Assembly: GCA_963850095.1 (NCBI GenBank)
Contig: CAWKJX010000004.1
Location: 1 to 64,000, forward strand
Direction: 5' to 3'
DNA from: Bog-473 sp963850095
GTDB taxonomy: Bacteria > Actinomycetota > Acidimicrobiia > Acidimicrobiales > RAAP-2
Length of the DNA stretch: 64,000 nucleotides
In this document: positions 19,701 to 27,651 of the stretch, one piece after another
How the letters are laid out: each line of letters opens with the position of its first letter
Numbering within the stretch: the stretch's first letter is position 1
Translations under genes and position numbers: made by a program
Notes under the pieces: generated by a model
The model's input: only the letters and a program-made list of their open reading frames with translations
The model's database searches: none
Told to the model about the DNA's origin: nothing

Positions 19701-20603
19701 TCAGAGCCCGGCGGTCTCGATGACGGACTTCGTGGCGGCCATCTGCTCGGCGAAGTGGGCCGCCGAGTGGTGGTCGAAGCGCAGGCTGAACCCGGTGGCG
19801 CCCAGGGCGACATAGTGGCCCAGGAATTCGGCCGTCTCCTCGGGCTGCCCCAGCGGGTCGATCGGCGGTTCGGGGGCCAGGTGCAACTTGAGCGGGCGTC
19901 CGTGCTCGTCGGCGTAGCGGGCCAGACCCTCGAGGGTCTGGGTGTCGGTGAGGAGCCCGGCCAGCTCGTCGACCTTCATCCCGAAGGGCATCCAGGCGTC
20001 TCCGAGCTCGAGGGCGCGGCGCAGGGAGCGGCGGGTGCGGCCGCCCACCCAGACCTCGACCTCCCGGGGCAGGCCCGACGGCTCCACTATGAAGCCCTCG
20101 TAGTGGTAGTGCGTGCCGTCGTAGGAGGGGGTGCGCCGGCCCCACGAGGCGCGCAGGGCGCGGATGGCATCGTCGGCCCGCTCGCCCCGGCCCTCGAAGG
20201 TGTGGCCCAGCACCTCGAACTCCGGCTGGAGCGAACCGACCCCGATCCCGGCGATGACCCGCCCGCCGCTCAGCACGTCCAGCGTGCCGAGTCGCTTGAG
20301 GAGCTCGAGCGGGTGGTGGTACGGCAGCACGACCATGTGGGTGAGCAGCCCGACCCGTGAGGTCACGGCGGCGAAGTAGCCGAGCGTGGAGAACGGGTCG
20401 AAGTAGCGGCCCCCGCGCACGGTCGACGCCGCCGCCGGGATGGCGATGTGCTCGGAGCACGACACCCAGTCGTAACCGAGCTCCTCGGCTTGCTGCACCA
20501 CCGTCACGACATCGTCGACCGTGGCCGTCGTCTCCCACTCGGGTGGGTCGAAGCGCGGGTTCATGTGCAGCCCCGGAGTCACGATCCCGAGGGCGAGCGC
20601 CAT
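19701..20603 (-). CDS. LLM-class F420-dependent oxidoreductase
   Basis: The 300-residue luciferase-like monooxygenase-fold protein contains AEELGYDWVSCSEHIAIP near residue 42, VVLPYHHPLELLKRLGTLDVLSGGRVIAGIGVG near 95-130 and VWVGGRTRRSLRRALELGDAW near 185, all typical of F420-dependent LLM enzymes of the MSMEG_2906-like group. Such enzymes use deazaflavin F420 in actinobacterial redox reactions; the substrate is unknown. The start is placed at the ATG 20603, where the family N-terminus (MALALGIVTPGLHM) begins. The frame is open further upstream but shows no family similarity. Confidence 0.9.
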   Translation of the reverse strand: MALALGIVTPGLHMNPRFDPPEWETTATVDDVVTVVQQAEELGYDWVSCSEHIAIPAAASTVRGGRYFDPFSTLGYFAAVTSRVGLLTHMVVLPYHHPLELLKRLGTLDVLSGGRVIAGIGVGSLQPEFEVLGHTFEGRGERADDAIRALRASWGRRTPSYDGTHYHYEGFIVEPSGLPREVEVWVGGRTRRSLRRALELGDAWMPFGMKVDELAGLLTDTQTLEGLARYADEHGRPLKLHLAPEPPIDPLGQPEETAEFLGHYVALGATGFSLRFDHHSAAHFAEQMAATKSVIETAGL

Positions 20604-20716
20604 GAAGGCAACGTATCCCTCCGGCGCCCCTCGTGCCCGGAGCGCGCCGTATGTGACGCGCTGATGAACTCTCGCGGCCGGGGCGCCAACGTTCAATCGG
20701 GCGACCCCTCGTCTCG

Positions 20717-20722
20717 TATACT
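20717..20722 (+). promoter_or_regulatory. -10 promoter element (TATACT) of the leaderless small ORF
   Basis: TATACT is a near-perfect actinobacterial -10 box in a GC-rich setting, 9 bases before the ATG at 20732. Transcription would begin at or next to the start codon. No strong -35 is visible; TTCAAT at 20692-20697 is the nearest candidate. Confidence 0.6.
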
Positions 20723-20731
20723 GGGCGCAGC

Positions 20732-20878
20732 ATGTCGCACGGATCGGTGAGCACGAACCGTTCCATCGGGTCTCAACCGGTGGGCACGACCCCGGACGGG
20801 TCGCGCGCGGCCATGTCCGAGGTACGCGCCGGCCGCCTGTCCAAGCGGGCCGGCACGGGGGTGGTCTCGACGCCGTAG
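20732..20878 (+). CDS. Possible leaderless 48-residue protein
   Basis: This ATG frame encodes 48 residues, begins MSHGSVSTNRSIGS and ends RLSKRAGTGVVSTP. It is basic, has no membrane segment or cysteine, and I do not recognise it. The case for it is its position: a TATACT box 9 bases upstream, then two hairpins right after the stop codon (20877-20898 and 20910-20935). No Shine-Dalgarno is possible if transcription starts at the ATG. It may be a small protein, a leader peptide or a transcribed RNA whose reading frame is incidental. Confidence 0.45.
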   Translation: MSHGSVSTNRSIGSQPVGTTPDGSRAAMSEVRAGRLSKRAGTGVVSTP

Positions 20879-20909
20879 GAATGGCAATTTCCATTCCTCT
20901 GACGCCGAG

Positions 20910-20935
20910 GAGCCGCTCCCACAGGGGAGCGGCTC
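20910..20935 (+). terminator. Strong hairpin terminator after the small ORF
   Basis: GAGCCGCTCCC (20910-20920) and GGGAGCGGCTC (20925-20935) form a perfect 11-base-pair stem with an ACAG loop, followed by TTTG. A second hairpin, AGGAATGG/CCATTCCT with a CAATTT loop, lies just before it at 20877-20898. The rest of the 511-base gap 20604-21114 shows nothing else. Confidence 0.7.
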
Positions 20936-21114
20936 TTTGCATGTGGAGACGGCTACGAACCGCCGGGTCGGGGTGGCGGTGACGTAATGGCTCAGCCGGG
21001 GGGAGCGAGCTGAGGCCCAGGGTGGGGGCAGGGACGGGGTGTGACGCTGGCCCCGTCGCAGGCCGGAGGGACTGCAGGGGCAGTTGTTCGAGATCGAAAG
21101 TGAGGGAGACGACC

Positions 21115-21252
21115 ATGACGACCCAGCTGTGCCGGCGCTGCCGGTTCCACCCGGCCTCGCCTCGCATCGCGGACTACTGCTCGTGGGACTGCTACGAGGC
21201 CGACGACGAGGACGACGACGAGGGCGACGAGGAGGGAGACCAGGCGGCGTGA
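21115..21252 (+). CDS. Small zinc-ribbon-like protein with acidic tail
   Basis: This 45-residue protein has four cysteines in the first 25 residues (LCRRCRFHP...YCSWDCYEA), forming two CxxC-like knuckles that could bind zinc. The last 19 residues are almost entirely Asp and Glu. The ATG at 21115 is preceded by GAGGGAG at a proper distance. A longer frame from 21022 has no such support. I do not recognise the family. Similar short CxxC proteins in actinobacteria are uncharacterised and may bind nucleic acid or another protein. Confidence 0.65.
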   Translation: MTTQLCRRCRFHPASPRIADYCSWDCYEADDEDDDEGDEEGDQAA

Positions 21253-21310
21253 GCGCGATCAGGCGGACACCTCGACCGCAACGGCGCGGCGCGGGGTCGT
21301 GTGCGGTTCG

Positions 21311-23041
21311 CTACGCCGTCGACGGGGCGGCGAGGCCGCCCCACGTCGGATCCGGTCGGCCCGACTCGTAGGTGCGGCGCAGGTTCTCCAGCCAGGACAC
21401 GCTGTCGTCGAGGCCGCCGGGCCGGTTCCGCGCCAGCCAGAGCGCACGGTAGCGATCGGTCAGCGCGTCGAGCTCTTCGCCGAGCCGTGCCCGTTCCCCC
21501 GCGGGCACCGAGCCGATGTGCCCGTCCACCCCGAGGCGGGCCCGGGCGTCGCGCACGAGCAGGGCCACCAGGTCGATGCTGAACGCGACCTGGTCGACCA
21601 GGCTCGGGGAGTCCGCGCGCTCGGGCCGGGCCCGTCCCAAGGACGTGCGGGCCTTCTCGAAGCAGGCCTCCACCGCGCCGAGCTCGTCCGCGGTGATGCC
21701 GGCGGTCAGACCACGGCCGACCGGGAGCTGGGGGTAGTAGAGGTTCATGACCAGGGTCGACATGTTGGGGAACTGAGGGGTGACCAGCCGGTGGGCGTCG
21801 CCCAGGGCCAGCACCGCTTCGGCCAACCCGCCGGTGGGATCGCGGAAGACATGCGCGCTCAAGGCGGCGCCGAGGTCGATGTCGGCGTTGGACTCCAGGC
21901 ACCACGACACGGCAGCGCCGTAGGCCAGCCCCGGCCCGCTGATGACGGGCTGCTGCAGGTGGCCCTGGTCGCCCCAGTCGGTGTTGAGGTAGCCGGTCGC
22001 TCCGTGGGCCCGGGCCGCCTCGGCCGCCTTGCGGCACGTCTCCCGGGCGTTGGTGACCCGGCCCAGAATGGTGAGCCAGGACGACGTGCCGGGCGCCACC
22101 CAGAACGGCACGCCCGACTCGGCCAGGACGGCGCAGCGCTCGTCGAAGGGATGCCAGTCGTCGTAGCCCCACTCGCAGACGGTGACGCCGCCGGGCAGGC
22201 GGGCCAGCAGGTCGGCCCGGCCGGCCAGCATGTCGCCCCACATCAGCATGTCGCGGCCGTCGAGCTCGGGCAGCGCCCGCAGGGTGCCGACCCAGGCCAA
22301 GAAGTCGTCCATCCGCTCGGGCGGCAGCTCCCAGGCCTCGTCCAGCCCGACGTGGACCCTGAGGCTCGAGAAGAGGGGGAGGAGCTCGGCCAGCAATTCG
22401 CGCACCAGGGCCAGCGAGCCCGGGTTGGTCGGCTCAATCGTCATGGGCGGCCGGCTGATGCCGTAGGGGTCGACGAAGCCGTCGGGCCTTATGGCCAGGT
22501 GGCGGTAGGGCTCGTGCGCCAGCCAGCGGTTCATGTGACCCAGGCAGTTCTGATTCGGCGTGAGCTCGACGTGGCGGGCGCGGCAGAAGGCGTCCAGTTG
22601 GCGGATCTCCTCGGCGTCGAGTGGGCTCGCCGCAGCGTGCACCGTCGGGTGACCGCGGTAGGCGAAGGTGTGCTCGGAGTAGAGCTGGACGTGGTTGACC
22701 TTGAGCGAGGCCAGGCGGTCGATCAGGCCCTGCAGGCTGGACAAGGTCGGGACCTTGTCCCGCGAAATATCGAGCATGACGCCCCGCACCGCCAGGTCCG
22801 GATGGTCGGCGACGTGCCCTACCGGCAGCGATCCAGCGTGGACCCGGGCCAGCTGCGCCAGGGTGGCCCGGCCGTAGAACGCCCCGGCGTCGTCGGCCGC
22901 CACCAGGTCGACTCCCTCGGGAGCGATGCGCAGCTCGTAGCCCTGCGCCGGCAGCGAGCCGTCGATGCGGATGATCGGCGGGCGCTCGGGCACGACCTGG
23001 TCGCCGAGCTCGAGAGTGCGCGGGACCGGCAGCAGGTTCAC
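21311..23041 (-). CDS. Glycoside hydrolase family 20 beta-N-acetylhexosaminidase-like protein
   Basis: The 576-residue protein has a GH20b-type N-terminal domain (about 1-110) and a TIM barrel. The barrel shows DLAVRGVMLDISRDKVPTL near residue 115 and the catalytic Asp-Glu pair in HVGLDEAWELP near 230. GH20 enzymes release terminal GlcNAc or GalNAc by substrate-assisted catalysis, for example from chitin or peptidoglycan fragments. There is no signal peptide, so it appears cytoplasmic. The GTG start at 23041 overlaps the stop of the upstream GNAT gene (GTGA), which indicates translational coupling. The C-terminal third is family-specific and unassigned. Confidence 0.82.
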   Translation of the reverse strand: MNLLPVPRTLELGDQVVPERPPIIRIDGSLPAQGYELRIAPEGVDLVAADDAGAFYGRATLAQLARVHAGSLPVGHVADHPDLAVRGVMLDISRDKVPTLSSLQGLIDRLASLKVNHVQLYSEHTFAYRGHPTVHAAASPLDAEEIRQLDAFCRARHVELTPNQNCLGHMNRWLAHEPYRHLAIRPDGFVDPYGISRPPMTIEPTNPGSLALVRELLAELLPLFSSLRVHVGLDEAWELPPERMDDFLAWVGTLRALPELDGRDMLMWGDMLAGRADLLARLPGGVTVCEWGYDDWHPFDERCAVLAESGVPFWVAPGTSSWLTILGRVTNARETCRKAAEAARAHGATGYLNTDWGDQGHLQQPVISGPGLAYGAAVSWCLESNADIDLGAALSAHVFRDPTGGLAEAVLALGDAHRLVTPQFPNMSTLVMNLYYPQLPVGRGLTAGITADELGAVEACFEKARTSLGRARPERADSPSLVDQVAFSIDLVALLVRDARARLGVDGHIGSVPAGERARLGEELDALTDRYRALWLARNRPGGLDDSVSWLENLRRTYESGRPDPTWGGLAAPSTA

Positions 23042-23877
23042 CGCAGCTCCTTGCGGTAGACGAAGTACACGTCGCTCACCTTCCCGCCGACCGCGGCGTA
23101 GGGCGGGACGGGCCCGATCCACACGACCGAGACGCGGTCGGCCCCGCGCCGGCGCAGCTCGTGCAGCGCGCCGACGAGAACGCCCTTGCCCCGACCCCGC
23201 CCCATCAGGTCGGGTCGCACGGCCACCGGCCCGAGCAGGCCGCGCCGGTTCACCTCGAAGGCGCAGAACGCGGTGACGGTCCCGGTGTCACCGTGTTCGC
23301 GCTCTATGACCAGGTTGCCCTTGTCCAGGGCGCGCAGCACCTCGGGCCGCCAGTTGGACCAGTGCTCCGCCAGCCACTGGTCGAGCTCGTCGCGCTCCGC
23401 CGGCCCGGCCAGCCGGTGGCCGCCCGGGTCGTCGGGGATCTGGTGCAGGTCGACGTCCATGTTGAAGTTCGTCTCGGCGCGCGAGTAGTGCCGTCGCTCG
23501 AACAGGCAGAGCAGGCCCGTCTCGGTGCTGGGCACGCCCGGCCACAGGAAGTAGGGCGGATCGGCGCCCGTGATGAGGCGCGGGTGGCCCTGCGCCTTGG
23601 CCCAGTCCTCGGCCGCTTGCAGGAGGGCGTGACCCAGGCCACGGCGGCGCGCTGGCGGGTCGACGGCCAGGAGCCGGACGTGCGCGCCGTCGTCGCAGGC
23701 GACCAGGGCCACCATGCCCTGGGCCGGGTCGCCGAAGACGGTGGTGGGCTGGTCGGGCGCGCACAGCGCGCCCTCGAGCTCGTCGACGCTCGGCGGGTCG
23801 GCCACGGCCCGATCGCAGAGCCGCTTCACGGCGGCCAGGTCGAGGCGCTCGAGCGGCTCGGCGTCGGTGCCGCTCAC
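23038..23877 (-). CDS. Tandem GNAT N-acetyltransferase
   Basis: The 279-residue protein contains two GNAT domains. The first (about 1-135) has the acetyl-CoA loop VDPPARRRGLGHALLQAAEDW. The second (about 150-279) has VAVRPDLMGRGRGKGVLVGALHELR. GNATs move an acetyl group from acetyl-CoA to an amine. Overlap with the GH20 gene suggests a job in amino-sugar metabolism, which is inference. The start is uncertain: I use the GTG at 23877, while an in-frame GTG at 23925 would add 16 residues. Neither has a clear ribosome site. Confidence 0.8.
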   Translation of the reverse strand: MSGTDAEPLERLDLAAVKRLCDRAVADPPSVDELEGALCAPDQPTTVFGDPAQGMVALVACDDGAHVRLLAVDPPARRRGLGHALLQAAEDWAKAQGHPRLITGADPPYFLWPGVPSTETGLLCLFERRHYSRAETNFNMDVDLHQIPDDPGGHRLAGPAERDELDQWLAEHWSNWRPEVLRALDKGNLVIEREHGDTGTVTAFCAFEVNRRGLLGPVAVRPDLMGRGRGKGVLVGALHELRRRGADRVSVVWIGPVPPYAAVGGKVSDVYFVYRKELR

Positions 23878-23944
23878 GGCGCCGCGGGGCGAGAGGCCGG
23901 ACCGCTGGGGGGCATGGGGCGACACGCTACGCCGGTGGTGCGTG

Positions 23945-24790
23945 TCAGCCTGGTTCGTCGGGGAAGCGCAGGCGCGCCAGCTGCGTCGACTGCGCCACCA
24001 CGACGCCGCGGCTGTCCCACAGGACGCAGGTCTCGTCGACCATGCCGTCGGCCACCACATGGGCCGTCATGCGGATGGCGACCCAGCCCGGAGCGGGGCG
24101 GGCCCGCACGTAGGTCGACATCTGCAGGGTCGGGACCCAGCCCGACGAGCCGATCATGAGCGTCGCCGGCGGAATGGCGTCGGCGGTGAAGAGCAGCGAC
24201 AGGGCGTCGGGCTCGCGGCCGTCGCTGAAGCGGGTCCAGCCGCGCAGTTCGGCCGGCCTTCCCTCCGGCGGCGGGCCCTCGGCGAAGGGGAGGGTGCCCG
24301 GGTCGAGCCGCAGGTCCAGGACGTCCATGATGCCGATGACCAGGCCGGCGGGCGTGGGGGAGCGCAGGCGCACGCAGTCCTCGGGGGGTGGGGCCCGGAA
24401 GGGCTCGGTCCCGTCGTAGCGGACCCGGGCCGGCGCCGGCACCTCGCCGAGGACGAAGACGGCGTCGACCAGGTCGATGCCGTCCTGGACCAGGACGGCC
24501 CGCACGTGCGAGGCGGAACGGCCGAGGCGCAAGAGGGTCGTCTGCACCTCGGCAGGCCCGAGGGCGGGTGGGCGCAGGTAGGTGATGGAGGACGACAGGA
24601 TCCCCCAGGACGTGGCGTCCCCCTGGCCGGCCCGGAGGGCGGCCTGTCCCATCAGCGCGTCGAGGTAGCCGCCGTTCGGCTTGTCGCCCACCGTCCACAG
24701 CTCGTGCACCCGGGTCTCGAAGCGGCCCGGCTCGGCCGTGGGCCGCACCGCCGTGGCCGCGTCGAACGAAATGTCGTCGGGTCCGGGCAC
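23945..24790 (-). CDS. Acyl-CoA thioesterase-like double hot-dog protein
   Basis: The 281-residue protein begins with a TesB-like N-terminal hot-dog (ELWTVGDKPNGGYLDALMGQAAL near residue 30, SSITYLRPPALGPAEVQTTLLRLGRS near 65). A second hot-dog follows, with DALSLLFTADAIPP and ending FPDEPG. Family members cleave acyl-CoA or bind acyl chains. The start is a GTG (24790). It is divergent from the methyltransferase gene at 24823, with only 32 bases between the starts. Confidence 0.8.
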   Translation of the reverse strand: MPGPDDISFDAATAVRPTAEPGRFETRVHELWTVGDKPNGGYLDALMGQAALRAGQGDATSWGILSSSITYLRPPALGPAEVQTTLLRLGRSASHVRAVLVQDGIDLVDAVFVLGEVPAPARVRYDGTEPFRAPPPEDCVRLRSPTPAGLVIGIMDVLDLRLDPGTLPFAEGPPPEGRPAELRGWTRFSDGREPDALSLLFTADAIPPATLMIGSSGWVPTLQMSTYVRARPAPGWVAIRMTAHVVADGMVDETCVLWDSRGVVVAQSTQLARLRFPDEPG

Positions 24791-24822
24791 ACGGTGGACC
24801 CTACCGGCGAAGATGATGGGCC

Positions 24823-25563
24823 ATGACGTTCGACCTGGAAGGCACCTTCAGCGACGACTACCCCTACTTCTACGGCGAGTCGATCGACGACGAGCACTCG
24901 GACGCGGACACGGCCGAAATCCTGACGCTGCTGTCCTTGCCCCCGGGCGCGCGGATACTCGACGCACCGTGCGGCCACGGGCGCATAGCGCGGCGGCTGG
25001 CCGCGGCGGGCATGGAGGTCACCGGCGTCGACATCACGCCGGCCTATGTGGAACAGGCGCGCCTCGATCCGCAACTGCCGCCGAACGCGGTGACCTACGT
25101 GGAGGGCGACCTGCGCCAGCTGCCGGTGGACGGTCCCTTCGACGCGGTGGTGTGCTGGCTCAATTCGTTCGGCTACTACGACGACGCCGACTGCCACCGC
25201 GTGCTGGAGGAGTTCCATCGCGTGCTGCGGCCCGGCGGCCTCGTCGCCATCGACACCATGCACCACGACGGCGGCGTGCGGCACTTCGTCCCGGCACCCG
25301 AGGCGGTGGTCGTCCAGCTCGGCGACGACACCATGGTCGAGCTCTCGACCTTCGAGCCGGTGACGGGCCGCATGCGTGTGGAGCGCACGGTGCACCGCGA
25401 CGGTGCGGTGCGCCACGCCTCGTACTTCATCCGGTTGCCCACGCCGCCCGAGTGGGTGGTGTGGCTCGAGGACGCGGGCTTCCGCGACGTCCGCTTCCAG
25501 GGAGGCGGGGGCGGGCCGCTCGAACTGGACAGCTGGGAGATGGTGGTGGTGGCCACGGCATAG
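24823..25563 (+). CDS. Class I SAM-dependent methyltransferase
   Basis: The 246-residue protein carries the methyltransferase_11/25 signatures: ARILDAPCGHGRIARRLAAAGMEVTGVD (motif I, residues about 43-70), FDAVVCWLNSFGYYDD (motif IV near 108) and VLRPGGLVAIDTMHHDG (post-motif near 138). It transfers a methyl group from SAM. The substrate is unknown. The second half has an extra beta-sheet region (VQLGDDTMVELSTFEPVTGR) seen in small-molecule methyltransferases. GATGATGGG just before the ATG may serve as a ribosome site. Confidence 0.88.
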   Translation: MTFDLEGTFSDDYPYFYGESIDDEHSDADTAEILTLLSLPPGARILDAPCGHGRIARRLAAAGMEVTGVDITPAYVEQARLDPQLPPNAVTYVEGDLRQLPVDGPFDAVVCWLNSFGYYDDADCHRVLEEFHRVLRPGGLVAIDTMHHDGGVRHFVPAPEAVVVQLGDDTMVELSTFEPVTGRMRVERTVHRDGAVRHASYFIRLPTPPEWVVWLEDAGFRDVRFQGGGGGPLELDSWEMVVVATA

Positions 25564-25661
25564 GCCACCGGACAGGCGGCCACCCTCATCGGCTCCCGGC
25601 TGCCGAGCCGGCCTCCCGGAGGTCTCGGAGGCGGCCCCGGAGGCCGGTGTAGAGTGAAAGG

Positions 25662-25683
25662 TGACACGGCTGTCAGCAAACGG
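25662..25683. promoter_or_regulatory. Operator (22-base element shared with 38449-38470)
   Basis: The dyad TGACACGGCTGTCA (25662-25675) plus GCAAACGG is identical in reverse complement to 38449-38470 over 22 bases. A -10-like TAGAGT lies at 25650-25655, which would put the transcript start at the operator edge, 120 bases before the HyuB-like gene. Long identity at two distant promoters points to one regulator controlling both loci. Confidence 0.7.
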
Positions 25684-25782
25684 TGCTCGGGAATCCCCTG
25701 GTCAGCGCCCGTTGGCGGGTGGCCTCAGCACAGACACCGCGCCGGCGGGTCCGCTCGGTGGCGGGACCCGAGGGAGGGCCCC

Positions 25783-27597
25783 ATGAACGTCGATCTGCAG
25801 GCTCTGGCAGGACCGAGAGACCGCCTGATGGCGGGTGGCGCCGTCGACCCGGTGACGGCCGAGGTCATCCGGGGGACCATGGAGACCATCTGCTTCGAAA
25901 TGGCCATGTACGTCTCGCGCACGGCCACCACGCCCATCCTCAACCAGTCCAACGAGCGCAACGCCACCATCCTCGACGGCAAGGGGCGGCTGGCCGCGCT
26001 GAGTGTCGGCATCCCCCAGTTCATGCTGACCTCCACCCTGCCGGTGCGCTTCGCCCTCGAATTCCTCGGGGTCGACGAATTCCGCCAGGGCGACGTGTTC
26101 GTGGCCAACGACCCGTATCACGGGGGCGGGCACCTGCCCGACTACAACGTCTTCGCCCCGGTGGTCGTCGACGACCACCTGGTGCTCATCTGCTCCATCC
26201 AGTGCCACCACGGCGACACCGGTGGCGCGGTGCCCGGTGGTTACAACGTCACGGCCAGCGACATCTGGGGCGAGGGCGTGCGCTGGCCGGTGGTCAAGGT
26301 GCTCGACCGCGGGGTGGAGCGGCGCGACGTGCTCTACGCCCTGCAGATCAACAACCGGCTCGACGGGTATCTCGGCGACCTCCGGGCGCAGATCGGGGCG
26401 GCCAAGCAGGCGGCCGACCACCTGGTCGGGCTGGTGGAGCGCTACGGCGTCGACATGATCGAGGCGGCGGTCGACCACATGATCGACTACGCGGCGGCGC
26501 GCTTCGCCGAGGAGGTGTCGGCCTGGCCCGACGGGTCCTACGAGGGCGACGCCTACGTCGACCACGACCCGCTCGGCAACCCCGACATCCACCTGCACGT
26601 GAAGATCACGGTGGACGGGCCCCGGCTCACCATCGACTACACGGGCAGCGACGAGCGCCAGGAATTGGCGGCCTGGTCCACCTACGGCAACACCCGCGGG
26701 TACACGGTGGCGCAGATCGCCGCCATGATGGACCCCGAGATCCCGAAGAACGAGGGCTTCTTCAACTCCATCGAGCTGGTGGTGCCGCAGGGGTGCGTGC
26801 TCAACCCGCACCCGGGACGACCGGTCTCGGCCGGTACGCACCACCCGGGAGCCGACATCGGCGAGGTCATCGCCGTGGCCATGGCCGGCGTGCTGCCCGA
26901 GCGGGCGGTGCCCCAGACCTACAAGACCGGCATCCCGACGACCATCCGCGGCGTCGACCCGCGCAGCGGCGCGGTCTTCGTGGACGGCTCGGCCGAGGTG
27001 TACGCCGGTTGGTGCAACGCGGCCAAGGGGCAAGATGCCTGGGGAGCGGTCTCCGCGTCCTTCGGCAACCTCTGGAAGGCGACGGCGGAAATCAACGAGT
27101 CGCTCTACCCGCATATCCAGTGGTCGCGTGACTACCGCACCGACTCGGGCGGGCCGGGGCAGTGGCGGGGCGGCTGCGGCTCGCACTACATAAAGGAGGT
27201 GCGGGTCCCCTCCGCCGTCTACACCTACGTGGTGGGCCAGAAGTACCCCATGCCGGGCATCGCCGGCGGCGGCCCGGGCGCGCCCAACCGGTTGAAGCTG
27301 CGCTACGGCACCGACCGCGAAATCACGGTCGCCCACACGGCCGACTGGGTGCCCATGGAGGCGGGGGACCGCATCAACTTCGACTACGGCGGCGGTGGCG
27401 GCTGGGGCGACCCGCTGGAACGGCCGGCGTCGGCGGTGCTCGACGACGTGCTCGACGAGTACGTCAGCGTGGAGGCGGCGGCGCGGGACTACGGCGTGGT
27501 GCTGACCGGGTCGCTCGAGGAGCTGACGCTGGCGGTGGACGAGGCGGCCACCGAGGCCCGCCGGGCCGACCTGCGCACGGCGCGGTCGGCCGCTTGA
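25783..27597 (+). CDS. Hydantoinase B / acetone carboxylase alpha-type protein (HyuB-like)
   Basis: The 604-residue protein belongs to the HyuB family, which spans ATP-dependent N-methylhydantoinase/oxoprolinase B and acetone carboxylase alpha subunits. Markers are VDPVTAEVIRGTMETICFEM near residue 18, FVANDPYHGGGHLPDYNVFAPV near 107, HHGDTGG near 145 and the glycine-rich C-terminus FDYGGGGGWGDPLERP. HyuB normally needs a HyuA ATPase partner, and none lies in this window. The ATG at 25783 is preceded by GAGGGAGGG. It leads a plus-strand operon of acyl-CoA enzymes and sits behind the operator 25662-25683. A role in carboxylation or lactam hydrolysis feeding that pathway is plausible but unproven. 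Confidence 0.88.
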   Translation: MNVDLQALAGPRDRLMAGGAVDPVTAEVIRGTMETICFEMAMYVSRTATTPILNQSNERNATILDGKGRLAALSVGIPQFMLTSTLPVRFALEFLGVDEFRQGDVFVANDPYHGGGHLPDYNVFAPVVVDDHLVLICSIQCHHGDTGGAVPGGYNVTASDIWGEGVRWPVVKVLDRGVERRDVLYALQINNRLDGYLGDLRAQIGAAKQAADHLVGLVERYGVDMIEAAVDHMIDYAAARFAEEVSAWPDGSYEGDAYVDHDPLGNPDIHLHVKITVDGPRLTIDYTGSDERQELAAWSTYGNTRGYTVAQIAAMMDPEIPKNEGFFNSIELVVPQGCVLNPHPGRPVSAGTHHPGADIGEVIAVAMAGVLPERAVPQTYKTGIPTTIRGVDPRSGAVFVDGSAEVYAGWCNAAKGQDAWGAVSASFGNLWKATAEINESLYPHIQWSRDYRTDSGGPGQWRGGCGSHYIKEVRVPSAVYTYVVGQKYPMPGIAGGGPGAPNRLKLRYGTDREITVAHTADWVPMEAGDRINFDYGGGGGWGDPLERPASAVLDDVLDEYVSVEAAARDYGVVLTGSLEELTLAVDEAATEARRADLRTARSAA

Positions 27598-27651
27598 ACC
27601 CGGGCTCCTCCGGCGGGGCGGCCGCCGGCGCTCGGTAGGATCGGCCCCCTT

